Source: Emcibacter sp. (GTDB taxonomy: Bacteria; Pseudomonadota; Alphaproteobacteria; Sphingomonadales; Emcibacteraceae). Taken from it: a DNA stretch of 7,805 nt. The notes under the pieces are model-generated. The model ran no database searches. It worked only from the letters and a program-made list of their open reading frames with translations, and was not told where the DNA came from. Both the position numbers and the translations under genes were made by a program. Below, one piece after another: positions 1 through 6,508 of this stretch. The stretch covers positions 1-7,805 of the forward strand of contig JAGLJX010000334.1 of assembly GCA_023142175.1 (NCBI GenBank), in the 5' to 3' direction. Each line of letters starts with the position of its first letter. The first letter of the stretch is position 1.

Positions 1-2
1 GC

Positions 3-128
3 AAAGAAGACGGTACTATCGTTCAAGTCATGCAGGTGGGTTTTGTCATCAAAGACCGTCTGTTACGCCCCGCTATGGTTGGCGTTGCCAAAGGCGGAGA
101 AGCACCCCATGTGGATACCAAGGTATAG
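3..128 (+). CDS. grpE: GrpE nucleotide exchange factor, C-terminal fragment
   Basis: The window opens inside this gene. Reading from base 3 gives 41 codons ending in TAG at 126-128, and the 5' part lies outside the window. The peptide starts [20 protein letters not shown] and continues with [13 protein letters not shown], which is the C-terminal beta-wing of GrpE; the [13 protein letters not shown] strand is the family's most recognisable segment. GrpE is the cytosolic dimeric exchange factor that releases ADP from DnaK, and the beta-wing is the part that contacts the DnaK nucleotide-binding domain. That dnaK and dnaJ lie about 1 kb downstream on the same strand supports the call. The stop is only 5 bp from the stop of a convergent small gene, and no terminator hairpin is visible between them. 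Confidence 0.9.
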   Translation, partial: KEDGTIVQVMQVGFVIKDRLLRPAMVGVAKGGEAPHVDTKV

Positions 129-133
129 GACAT

Positions 134-373
134 TCAGATTTCATCAATTAGCCACAAATCCAATAATTCAGAAATAACTATTTCCAAGCCCTTTTCACCA
201 TTGGATAAAGACATATAGCGTAATTTAGGAATTAAACACCTTTGGAGACAATCTAAGATATACTTGCAATCCGTACTCTTATCGCAGGTTGTCCTAAAGG
301 AATTAACGCCTTCGACATAACGTCTGTCCAATAGTAAATCCAGAGTTTCCGTTTCTAATTCAGTTTTACGCAT
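134..373 (-). CDS. Hypothetical small protein with four clustered cysteines (79 aa)
   Basis: I do not recognise this protein. The frame is open back to 484, but the ATG at 373 is preferred: it is preceded by AAAAGG with a 6-base gap, and the upstream residues (many aromatic and Cys residues, low complexity) look non-coding. The 79-residue product begins MRKTELETETLDLLLDRRYV, so it has an acidic, probably helical N-terminus. It then has Cys30, Cys36, Cys42 and Cys46 (C-X5-C-X5-C-X3-C), and ends in a hydrophobic, acidic helix (ISELLDLWLIDEI). There is no signal peptide or membrane segment. It lies downstream of the copper chaperone gene on the same strand, 193 bp away, and converges on grpE. 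The cysteine spacing could bind metal or be coincidental. Whether it is a real gene rests on the ribosome binding site and the protein-like composition alone. Confidence 0.45.
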   Translation of the reverse strand: MRKTELETETLDLLLDRRYVEGVNSFRTTCDKSTDCKYILDCLQRCLIPKLRYMSLSNGEKGLEIVISELLDLWLIDEI

Positions 374-566
374 ACTGAACCTTTTGTTTAAATAACTAAA
401 GCGGCGAATATAAAACTCACAACTTGATATATAGCATATAGGTAATGCCCAACTTATCCTACCACAAAACAATGCCGTTGTCACACGTGCTGCTTTTAAA
501 GCAATAGGTTAAGTAGTTAAATACCCCTCTGGGTGATAAAATCATCAGAATGAAAATAATTACACT

Positions 567-998
567 TTAGGAAGCTTTTTTCATTATCTTGGCTATGACC
601 TGAATTTTCCCGCTATGGGCAAAAGTCAGAGTCAGGGGCAGTTCATCGCCAATAGCCAGTTTTTTCTTCACGCCAAAGAGCATCAGGTGATAGCCCCCCG
701 GTTTTACGGCAACAATGCCATTGGCAGCCACGGGTATTGCTTCTACCCGCATCATTCTCATCACTCCGCCATCATGTTTGTGCGTATGCATTTCAACCCG
801 GTCGGCAAGAGATGATGTGACCTTAATCAATTTATCTTCCTTGCCCGTATCATTTTTAATGATGAAATAGGCGGCCAAGGGTCTATTTTGCAATATCACC
901 GGACGCGCCCACGCGTCTGTTATCGTAAGAACGCCCTCCTCTGCAAAAGAGAATTGAGCAGAACTAAAAATTATCATAATCGAAAGTAGAAGTTTCAC
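567..998 (-). CDS. PCu(A)C-family periplasmic copper chaperone
   Basis: The 143-residue protein has a signal peptide (KLLLSIMIIF hydrophobic core, probable cleavage after Ala19 in FSFA) followed by the domain of periplasmic Cu(I) chaperones that supply copper to cytochrome c oxidase. The signature H-X10-M-X21-H-X-M is exact: His71, Met82, His104 and Met106. The family's ITDAWARP motif sits at residues 26-33, and KPGGYHLML surrounds the second His. Extra potential ligands (Met70, His73, His75, Met80, Met83) crowd the site. The start is GTG at 996-998, seven bases after AAGGA; the nearby ATG is in another frame and soon stops. The gene stands alone, divergent from dnaK; no Sco or cytochrome oxidase gene is in view, so its exact target is inferred from the family. 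Confidence 0.9.
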   Translation of the reverse strand: MKLLLSIMIIFSSAQFSFAEEGVLTITDAWARPVILQNRPLAAYFIIKNDTGKEDKLIKVTSSLADRVEMHTHKHDGGVMRMMRVEAIPVAANGIVAVKPGGYHLMLFGVKKKLAIGDELPLTLTFAHSGKIQVIAKIMKKAS

Positions 999-1088
999 TA
1001 TTCATTCCTTAAGTATTAAACTTACCCCAGAGTAATTTTTTTTAGTGCCAACAGACAAGATAAAAATACAGAAAACTTAATATATCCC

Positions 1089-1116
1089 CTTGCAGTGCTG
1101 AAAAATGGCCTTATAT
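1089..1116 (+). promoter_or_regulatory. Predicted RpoH (sigma-32) heat-shock promoter of dnaK
   Basis: CTTG at 1089-1092 is separated by 17 bases from CTTATAT at 1110-1116. This matches the alphaproteobacterial RpoH consensus CTTG-N17/18-CYTATnT at every specified position. Transcription would start near 1122-1125, giving a 5' untranslated leader of about 57 bases. No CIRCE element (TTAGCACTC-N9-GAGTGCTAA) is visible, so control by RpoH rather than HrcA is inferred for dnaKJ. Confidence 0.75.
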
Positions 1117-1180
1117 AAGCTCCATGAACTTTTGAATGTAATTGACGGACAAATATATCCGCTAAAAAATAGAGGACAGT

Positions 1181-3082
1181 ATGGGTAAAGTAATTGGAAT
1201 TGACTTAGGTACGACAAATTCGTGTATCTCAATCATGGACGGCGCAAAGCCAAAAGTTATCGAAAATGCAGAAGGCGGCAGAACAACCCCTTCCATGGTA
1301 GCTTTCACAGCAGACGGTGAGAAACTTGTTGGACAGCCTGCTAAACGTCAGGCCGTAACCAATGCAGAAAACACGCTCTTTGCCATCAAGCGTCTTATTG
1401 GTCGCACATTTGATGACAAAGCCACTCAAAAAGACATCGAAATGGTGCCTTACAAGATTATCAAGGCCGACAGCGGCGATGCCTGGGTTGAAGCTCAGGG
1501 TGAAGATTACAGCCCAAGTCAGGTTTCTGCATTTATCTTACAGAAGATGAAAGAAACCGCCGAAGAATATCTTGGCGAAGGTGTGACACAGGCCGTTATT
1601 ACCGTTCCCGCTTATTTTAACGATGCCCAGCGCCAAGCCACCAAAGATGCCGGTAAAATTGCCGGTCTGGAAGTGCTTCGTATTATCAATGAGCCAACTG
1701 CCGCTGCCCTTGCTTATGGCATGGACAAAGAAGACGGCAAGACCATCGCCGTGTTTGACCTTGGTGGCGGTACGTTCGATGTCTCCATCCTTGAAATTGG
1801 CGACGGTGTGTTTGAAGTAAAATCCACCAACGGCGATACTTTCCTCGGCGGTGAAGATTTTGATATGCGTCTGGTGGAATATCTCGCCACTGAATTCAAG
1901 AAAGAACAGGGCATTGACCTGAAATCCGATAATATGGCTCTGCAACGGCTGAAAGAAGCCGCTGAAAAGGCCAAGATCGAGCTTTCCAGCGCCCAGCAAA
2001 CCGAAATTAACCTGCCGTTCATTACGGCGGATGCGTCCGGCCCAAAGCATTTAACCATGAAACTAACCCGCGCCAAGTTTGAAGAACTGGTAAAGGACTT
2101 CATTCAGCGCACCATCGCTCCCTGTAAAGCCGCCTTGAAAGATGCGGGCTTGACTGCGGGTGAAATTGACGAAGTTGTTATGGTTGGTGGCATGACCCGT
2201 ATGCCAAAAGTCACCGAAGTGGTGAAAGAATTTTTCGGTCGCGAGCCTCATAAGGGTGTGAACCCGGACGAAGTTGTTGCCATGGGTGCCGCTATTCAGG
2301 CGGGTGTTCTTCAGGGTGACGTGAAAGACGTATTGCTTCTGGATGTGACACCATTGTCACTGGGTATTGAGACATTGGGCGGCGTATTCACGCGCCTTAT
2401 TGATCGCAATACAACAATCCCCACCAAGAAGTCCCAGACCTTCTCCACGGCTGAAGATAATCAGTCCGCTGTGACCATCCGTGTATTTCAGGGTGAGCGC
2501 GAAATGGCGGCTGATAACAAAATGCTCGGACAGTTTGATCTGGTCGGTATTCCCGCAGCTCCACGCGGTGTACCACAGGTGGAAGTGACATTCGACATTG
2601 ATGCAAACGGTATCGTCAATGTATCCGCAAAAGACAAAGGCACGGGCAAGGAACAGCAGATCCGTATTCAGGCCTCTGGTGGTCTTAGTGATGACGACAT
2701 TGAGCAAATGGTCAAGGACGCCGAAGCCAACGCCGAAGACGATAAGAAGCGTCGGGAACTGGTCGAGGCCCGCAATCAGGCCGAAGGAACGGCCCATTCT
2801 GCGGAAAGCCAGTTGAGTGAGCATGGTGACAAAATTGATGCGGCTGATAAGACCGCCATCGAAGATGCTATCAAGACCGTTAGGGAAGCCGCTGAAAAAG
2901 ACGATGTGGAAGCCATTAAAACTGCATTAGATGTGTTGCAGAAAGCCTCCATGAAGCTGGGCGAAGCTATCTATAAAGATCAGGCCGATGCACCAGAAGC
3001 TGGCGAAGAAGCACCCTCCAGTGCGGCAGAAGAAGATGTTGTTGATGCCGACTTTGAAGAAGTTGATGACGATAAAAAATAA
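1181..3082 (+). CDS. dnaK: Molecular chaperone DnaK (Hsp70)
   Basis: The 633-residue, full-length cytosolic Hsp70 binds exposed hydrophobic peptides in an ATP-regulated cycle with DnaJ and GrpE. The ATPase domain holds [11 protein letters not shown] (residues 5-15), the second phosphate motif [12 protein letters not shown] (from 191) and the adenosine motif [13 protein letters not shown] (from 332). The interdomain linker [12 protein letters not shown] begins at 384 and leads into the substrate-binding beta domain. A charged helical lid follows, and the protein ends in an acidic tail with the DnaK-specific [12 protein letters not shown] motif. The ATG is preceded by AGAGGA with a 4-base gap. 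It is the first gene of a dnaK-dnaJ operon behind a predicted RpoH promoter. All key motifs are intact and nothing is unusual in length. Confidence 0.98.
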   Translation: MGKVIGIDLGTTNSCISIMDGAKPKVIENAEGGRTTPSMVAFTADGEKLVGQPAKRQAVTNAENTLFAIKRLIGRTFDDKATQKDIEMVPYKIIKADSGDAWVEAQGEDYSPSQVSAFILQKMKETAEEYLGEGVTQAVITVPAYFNDAQRQATKDAGKIAGLEVLRIINEPTAAALAYGMDKEDGKTIAVFDLGGGTFDVSILEIGDGVFEVKSTNGDTFLGGEDFDMRLVEYLATEFKKEQGIDLKSDNMALQRLKEAAEKAKIELSSAQQTEINLPFITADASGPKHLTMKLTRAKFEELVKDFIQRTIAPCKAALKDAGLTAGEIDEVVMVGGMTRMPKVTEVVKEFFGREPHKGVNPDEVVAMGAAIQAGVLQGDVKDVLLLDVTPLSLGIETLGGVFTRLIDRNTTIPTKKSQTFSTAEDNQSAVTIRVFQGEREMAADNKMLGQFDLVGIPAAPRGVPQVEVTFDIDANGIVNVSAKDKGTGKEQQIRIQASGGLSDDDIEQMVKDAEANAEDDKKRRELVEARNQAEGTAHSAESQLSEHGDKIDAADKTAIEDAIKTVREAAEKDDVEAIKTALDVLQKASMKLGEAIYKDQADAPEAGEEAPSSAAEEDVVDADFEEVDDDKK

Positions 3083-3133
3083 TTTTATCTTAATGATCAG
3101 ATTATATAATCATCACAAAATAACATAACGAAC

Positions 3134-3160
3134 TGCCGTTCTGCCATTCGCAGGACGGCA
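3134..3160 (+). other. Strong hairpin in the dnaK-dnaJ intergenic region
   Basis: TGCCGTTCTGC (3134-3144) pairs with GCAGGACGGCA (3150-3160) around the loop CATTC, giving an 11-bp stem with a single G-T (G-U in RNA) pair. It lies in the 111-bp gap after dnaK. The bases after it (tacacacata) are not a T-run, so it is not a standard intrinsic terminator. An RNA stabiliser or processing site that sets the dnaK:dnaJ ratio, or a weak attenuator, is inferred. Confidence 0.6.
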
Positions 3161-3193
3161 TACACACATATAGGGTAGAATACCGGGATTATC

Positions 3194-4321
3194 ATGGCGA
3201 AGACCTGTTTTTATGACATACTTGAAGTAGAACGCGGCGTAACTGCGGACGAACTAAAAAAATCTTACCGCAAGAAAGCCATGCGGTATCATCCCGACCG
3301 TAATCATGACGATTCCGAAGCAGAAGCCAAATTTAAAGAAGTTGGTGAGGCTTACGAAATCCTCAAAGACGAGCAAAAGCGCGCAGCCTATGATCAATTT
3401 GGTCATGCAGCCTTTGAAAATGGCGGCATGGGACGCGGCGGCGCGGGCGGCGGCGGTTTTGACGGTGCTTTTTCCGATATATTTGAGGACCTGTTTGGCA
3501 TGGGCGGTGGTCGCAGCAGACGCAGCAATGCGCCCAGCCGCGGTGCCGACCTGCGCTATAACCTGAGCATTACTTTGGAAGATGCTTTCATGGGTAAGCA
3601 GGAAAAAATCACCATTCCAACTACGATTACTTGCGAGGGTTGTGAGGGTACCGGTGCCGAGGAAGGCTCCAAGCCCGAACCCTGCAATAGTTGCGGCGGC
3701 ATTGGCAAGGTCAGAACCCAACAGGGTTTCTTCACCGTTGAACGCACCTGCCCCACCTGTCAAGGTCAAGGCAGAGTGATTTCCAAGCCATGTGGCGGAT
3801 GCCATGGCACAGGCCATAAACAGAAAAACAAATCCCTTTCCGTTAAAATTCCTGCTGGTGTCGAGGATGGCACCAGAATCCGGCTTCAGGGTGAAGGTGA
3901 ATGTGGCCCGCAAAATGGCCCCTGCGGTGATCTATATATTTTCATTTCCATTGAATATCACCCCATATTTCAGCGGGATGGCTCGACCATCTTCTGCAAT
4001 GTTCCCATTGCGCTGACCACGGCGGCGCTCGGCGGTGAAATCAATGTGCCGACCGTAAACGGCAAAAAAGCCACGGTGAAAATCAGTGCGGGCAATCAAA
4101 CAGGCAAGCAATACCGTATGCGCGGCAAAGGTATGCCGGTGCTTCATTCACAACAGTTTGGTGATATGGTTATTCAGACTACGGTTGAAACGCCCGTCAA
4201 TATGACCAAAAAACAAAAAGAACTGCTTCGGGCCTTTGCCGATGAATGTGGTGATGATGTCAGCCCGGAATCTTCCGGCTTCTTTGATAAGGTCAAGGAA
4301 CTTTGGGACGACCTAACTTAG
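3194..4321 (+). CDS. dnaJ: Chaperone protein DnaJ (type I Hsp40)
   Basis: The 375-residue co-chaperone delivers unfolded clients to DnaK and stimulates its ATPase through the J domain. All type I parts are present: a J domain at residues 1-70 with HPD at 33-35, then a Gly/Phe-rich linker (about 75-105, [17 protein letters not shown]). Four CxxCxGxG zinc repeats begin at Cys147, Cys164, Cys186 and Cys200 ([32 protein letters not shown]), followed by the two beta-sandwich client-binding domains and the C-terminal dimerisation segment. The start ATG has only a modest Shine-Dalgarno (GGGA, 5-base gap), which together with the upstream hairpin suggests lower expression than dnaK. The stop (TAG, 4319-4321) overlaps the stop of the convergent MarR gene. 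Confidence 0.97.
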   Translation: MAKTCFYDILEVERGVTADELKKSYRKKAMRYHPDRNHDDSEAEAKFKEVGEAYEILKDEQKRAAYDQFGHAAFENGGMGRGGAGGGGFDGAFSDIFEDLFGMGGGRSRRSNAPSRGADLRYNLSITLEDAFMGKQEKITIPTTITCEGCEGTGAEEGSKPEPCNSCGGIGKVRTQQGFFTVERTCPTCQGQGRVISKPCGGCHGTGHKQKNKSLSVKIPAGVEDGTRIRLQGEGECGPQNGPCGDLYIFISIEYHPIFQRDGSTIFCNVPIALTTAALGGEINVPTVNGKKATVKISAGNQTGKQYRMRGKGMPVLHSQQFGDMVIQTTVETPVNMTKKQKELLRAFADECGDDVSPESSGFFDKVKELWDDLT

Positions 4322-4791
4322 GGTTCAATTTCCGCCAGATCTTTTTTGAAATCGCTGAAAATACCAATCAGGCCATCAAGCTTGTCTTCATCAATGCTAC
4401 CCAAAAGCTCATCCACCCAGCCCTTATGAACACCAATGGCATGCTTTAGGGTTTTACGGCCTTCACTGGTCATTGCAACACTATAAACCCGTCTGTCGGT
4501 GGGCAAAGCCCATTTTTCCACCAGACCGTCTTTGATCAGGCGGCTAACCATGCCCGTGGTATTGGCATTGGACACGAGCAACATCCGTGATAGTTCGCTC
4601 ATAGTAACAACCCCGCCCGGTGTGCGGTCAATGGCGACCAAAACATCAAATTTAGCCAAAGTAAGCGGCGTTTGTTGCTTCATACGTTTGTTCAAAACCT
4701 GAACCACACGTGTCGAGCTAGCCAACATTCTGACCCAGAGTTTTAATTTTTTTTGCTCTTCACTATTCATATCTTTATCTTTATTAGCCAT
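4318..4791 (-). CDS. MarR-family transcriptional regulator
   Basis: The 157-residue protein has the MarR winged-helix fold: a dimerisation helix at about 15-40, [19 protein letters not shown], then the helix-turn-helix [20 protein letters not shown] (65-84) and LIKDGLVEK. The wing is [15 protein letters not shown] (97-111), whose Asp99-Arg100-Arg101 is the conserved DNA-contacting element. A C-terminal helix completes the dimer interface. There are no cysteines, so thiol-redox sensing of the OhrR type is excluded; it would more likely respond to a small ligand such as an aromatic compound (family inference). The ATG at 4791 has only a weak AAGAA ahead of it, and Met8 is a possible alternative start. 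It is divergent from a flavin oxidoreductase gene across 252 bp carrying palindromes, so autoregulation and control of that gene are likely but unproven. Confidence 0.9.
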   Translation of the reverse strand: MANKDKDMNSEEQKKLKLWVRMLASSTRVVQVLNKRMKQQTPLTLAKFDVLVAIDRTPGGVVTMSELSRMLLVSNANTTGMVSRLIKDGLVEKWALPTDRRVYSVAMTSEGRKTLKHAIGVHKGWVDELLGSIDEDKLDGLIGIFSDFKKDLAEIEP

Positions 4792-4820
4792 TTCTTATTT
4801 TACTCACTTTCAATATATTT

Positions 4821-4848
4821 AACATACTTAATATATTATTCAACTCAA
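4821..4848 (-). promoter_or_regulatory. Possible sigma-70-type promoter of the MarR gene
   Basis: On the minus strand, TTGAGT (complement of 4843-4848) and TATGTT (complement of 4821-4826) are 16 bases apart, each matching four of six consensus positions. The self-complementary octamer AATATATT occurs at 4812-4819 and 4830-4837, on either side of the -10 and 18 bp centre to centre, so a dimeric regulator bound there could block transcription. The region is very AT-rich, so chance matches are expected. Confidence 0.3.
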
Positions 4849-4879
4849 ACTCTTTACTGACTTAGATAATAGCGCTTTA

Positions 4880-4904
4880 GATGTAAAATGAATTGTTTTA
4901 CATC
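4880..4904. promoter_or_regulatory. Perfect 9-bp inverted repeat, candidate operator
   Basis: GATGTAAAA at 4880-4888 is repeated as its exact reverse complement TTTTACATC at 4896-4904, with a 7-base spacer (25 bp in all). It lies in the divergent region between the MarR gene and the oxidoreductase gene, upstream of the candidate MarR promoter. No T-run follows on either side and it is not next to a gene end, so an operator fits better than a terminator. The protein that binds it is unknown. Confidence 0.45.
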
Positions 4905-4968
4905 AAGTTCCTGAATAAATTTAATATAAAATATTCTTCCTAACAGCGACTTCGTTTTATACAGATTT

Positions 4969-4988
4969 ATATTTAATGCATTAAATAT
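4969..4988. promoter_or_regulatory. Perfect 20-bp palindrome, candidate MarR operator
   Basis: ATATTTAATGCATTAAATAT reads identically on both strands without a spacer. Its length, AT-rich arms and lack of spacer suit the near-perfect 16-20 bp palindromes bound by MarR dimers. It sits 55-75 bp upstream of the ATG at 5044 and just upstream of a possible -35 element (TTGAGC, 4995-5000), where binding could influence the oxidoreductase promoter. Binding by the neighbouring MarR protein is inferred from position only. Confidence 0.55.
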
Positions 4989-4994
4989 TTTCTT

Positions 4995-5021
4995 TTGAGC
5001 TTAAAATAATTATGTTATAAA
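4995..5021 (+). promoter_or_regulatory. Possible promoter of the flavin oxidoreductase gene
   Basis: TTGAGC (4995-5000) and TATAAA (5016-5021) are separated by 15 bases, which is short of ideal. TTTTGA at 4993-4998 would give a 17-base spacer with a poorer -35. It is the best candidate between the 20-bp palindrome and the gene start, and a Shine-Dalgarno (GGA, 5035-5037) follows. The AT-rich background makes this weak. Confidence 0.3.
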
Positions 5022-5034
5022 GACCGATAATATT

Positions 5035-5083
5035 GGAAAAAACATGCATGAACATATTCTAAAGGCCAATCACCATTAACGGA
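5035..5083 (+). other. Interrupted 5' end of the oxidoreductase gene
   Basis: A good Shine-Dalgarno (GGA, 5035-5037) lies 6 bases before ATG 5044. That frame reads MHEHILKANHH and stops at 5077-5079. ATG 5048 is in frame with the main gene but meets TAA at 5060-5062 after four codons. Codons 5063-5083 in the main frame give RPITING, the expected N-terminal strand of the family. Removing one A from AAA at 5061-5063 joins ATG 5044 to the main frame as MHEHILRPITING, where I-L-R-P-I lines up with the usual L-F-x-P-I. A frameshift (real or a sequencing error) therefore explains the layout best. Confidence 0.65.
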
Positions 5084-6496
5084 TTGAACATCATCAACAG
5101 AACGATTGTACCGGCTATGGTGACCCGGCTCTCCGGCGAAGATGGCTATATCAATCAGGATATTATCGACCGTTATCTGGGTTATGCCCGAGGGAATGTT
5201 GGCCTGATCATTGTGGAAGCTATGGCTATTCATCAGGCTAAATCAGGCCCGCTTCTGCGTCTTTCCGATGATAAATTTATTGAAGGCCACCAAAAGCTCA
5301 CCAAAGCCATCCATGACATTAGCGATTCACGCGTTTTTCCCCAACTGATCCATTTTATGAAGGTGGCCCGTTCCGGTTGGCGCCAGACCATTGATATGTT
5401 ATCGGAAGATGATATTAAAGACATCATCAGGGATTTTGGCGATGCCGCTGTGCGGGCAAAAAAGGCAGGCTATGACGGGATCGAACTTCATTCGGCCCAT
5501 GCCTATACCCTGTCGTCTTTTCTGTCACGCCTGAACAAACGTCGCGACCGTTACGATGGACGCTCCCTTGAAGGACGTTTAAGGATGTTTGGCGATGTGA
5601 TGGCCGAAGTCCGTTCCAAAGTCGGTGATGATTTCCCCATAGGAGTACGTTTCCTCGCTGATGAGATGATCAAGGACGGTTATACCATTGAGGACAGCCG
5701 CCTGATTGCCCTGCGTATGGCCCAACTTGGAGTGGATTATATATCTCTGTCAGTGGGCGGGAAATTTGAAGATGCCATACTACAGGAAGGACTTCCCCCT
5801 TACCCCTATACCGGTTATTCCGGTGAACGCTGTATGCCCGGAGCCTCATTTCCCAAACTGCCCCATGTGCATTATGCAGCTTCCATAAAGAAATTGATCA
5901 ATGACAAGGGCTATAACATCCCCGTCATATCCGCGGGCAAGATCAATAATCCCGATGATGCCGAACAGCTTTTGCGTGATGGCAAGGCTGATATGATTGG
6001 CATGGCGCGGCAGCTTCTTGTAGATCCTAACTGGCCCCGCAAGGTCGCCATGGGACGCGAGCATGATATTGTGCGCTGTGTTTACTGTAATGTCTGTAAG
6101 CAGCTTGATGAAAAATTCTTGAAAGTCACCTGTTTTCTCTGGCCCAAGGATTATATCCAGCCGCCGGAATATGACCCCGATGCCATTCTTCCCATATGGG
6201 AAACCGAGAACCCTTTGACGGCTGAATATGAGGATGGTGCGGTGAAATTAAAATGGCAGAGAGCATCAGGTAATGTTTCCGGCTATGATCTCTACCGTTC
6301 TGAGGATGGCGGCAAGGCTCGTGTAATACAGGCTAAAAAGGGCGGAAAATTCAATGACAAATCCGTTCTTTGTGGCCTGAAATATAGCTATTACATAAGG
6401 GCTTACTCAAAATCAGGCCAGCCTAGTGCGCCGTCAAATGTTGTTGACCTCGACCTGCCTATAGAGGAATTCCAGCCTTTGGAGCCCCTCAGCTAA
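5084..6496 (+). CDS. Old Yellow Enzyme-family FMN oxidoreductase with Cys cluster and C-terminal FN3-like domain; 5' end disrupted
   Basis: The open frame encodes 470 residues from a TTG at 5084. A flavin TIM barrel (residues 1 to about 330) has the active-site pattern H-x-x-H-x-Y as His136, His139 and Tyr141. It also has the barrel motif SLEGRLRM and the late phosphate-binding strand DMIGMARQLLVDPNWP. Cys332, Cys335, Cys338 and Cys350 (C-X2-C-X2-C-X11-C) resemble the 4Fe-4S ligands of the 2,4-dienoyl-CoA reductase/BaiCD branch (there usually C-X2-C-X3-C-X11-C). In place of that branch's FAD and NAD(P)H domains comes a roughly 85-residue fibronectin-III-like domain (from 376: LKWQRASG, GYDLYRSEDGG, YSYYIRAYSKSG, APSNVVDL). 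No signal peptide is visible, so it is probably cytosolic. The family reduces activated C=C bonds; the substrate is unknown. TTG has no ribosome site, and codons 5063-5083 encode RPITINGL-type family sequence, so the true start is upstream, probably ATG 5044 (GGA plus 6-base gap), behind a TAA or a one-base shift. Confidence 0.82.
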   Translation: MNIINRTIVPAMVTRLSGEDGYINQDIIDRYLGYARGNVGLIIVEAMAIHQAKSGPLLRLSDDKFIEGHQKLTKAIHDISDSRVFPQLIHFMKVARSGWRQTIDMLSEDDIKDIIRDFGDAAVRAKKAGYDGIELHSAHAYTLSSFLSRLNKRRDRYDGRSLEGRLRMFGDVMAEVRSKVGDDFPIGVRFLADEMIKDGYTIEDSRLIALRMAQLGVDYISLSVGGKFEDAILQEGLPPYPYTGYSGERCMPGASFPKLPHVHYAASIKKLINDKGYNIPVISAGKINNPDDAEQLLRDGKADMIGMARQLLVDPNWPRKVAMGREHDIVRCVYCNVCKQLDEKFLKVTCFLWPKDYIQPPEYDPDAILPIWETENPLTAEYEDGAVKLKWQRASGNVSGYDLYRSEDGGKARVIQAKKGGKFNDKSVLCGLKYSYYIRAYSKSGQPSAPSNVVDLDLPIEEFQPLEPLS

Positions 6497-6508
6497 ATTG
6501 CCGTAATA

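Noticed and set aside
374..484. Upstream extension of the small minus-strand gene to ATG 484
   Set aside because: The added 37 residues look non-coding and there is a better start with a Shine-Dalgarno at 373.
491..503. TGCTTTTAAAGCA mini-hairpin downstream of the copper chaperone gene
   Set aside because: It has only a 5-bp stem with a 3-base loop and no T-run in the minus-strand direction, too weak to call a terminator.
1149..1165. Possible RNA thermometer in the dnaK leader (CGGA...TCCG)
   Set aside because: The stem is only 4 bp and does not include the AGAGGA ribosome site or the start codon.
999..1180. CIRCE/HrcA operator in front of dnaK
   Set aside because: I looked for TTAGCACTC-N9-GAGTGCTAA and found no such inverted repeat.
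1538..2050. 170-codon open frame on the minus strand opposite dnaK
   Set aside because: It lies wholly inside the well-conserved dnaK gene and resembles no protein family; it follows from codon bias on the coding strand. Another antisense frame at 2357-2824 is rejected for the same reason.
3254..3913. 219-codon open frame on the minus strand opposite dnaJ
   Set aside because: It is the antisense shadow of the J domain, Gly-rich and zinc-finger coding sequence; its Ala/Thr-rich, repetitive composition is what reverse reading of Gly/Cys codons gives.
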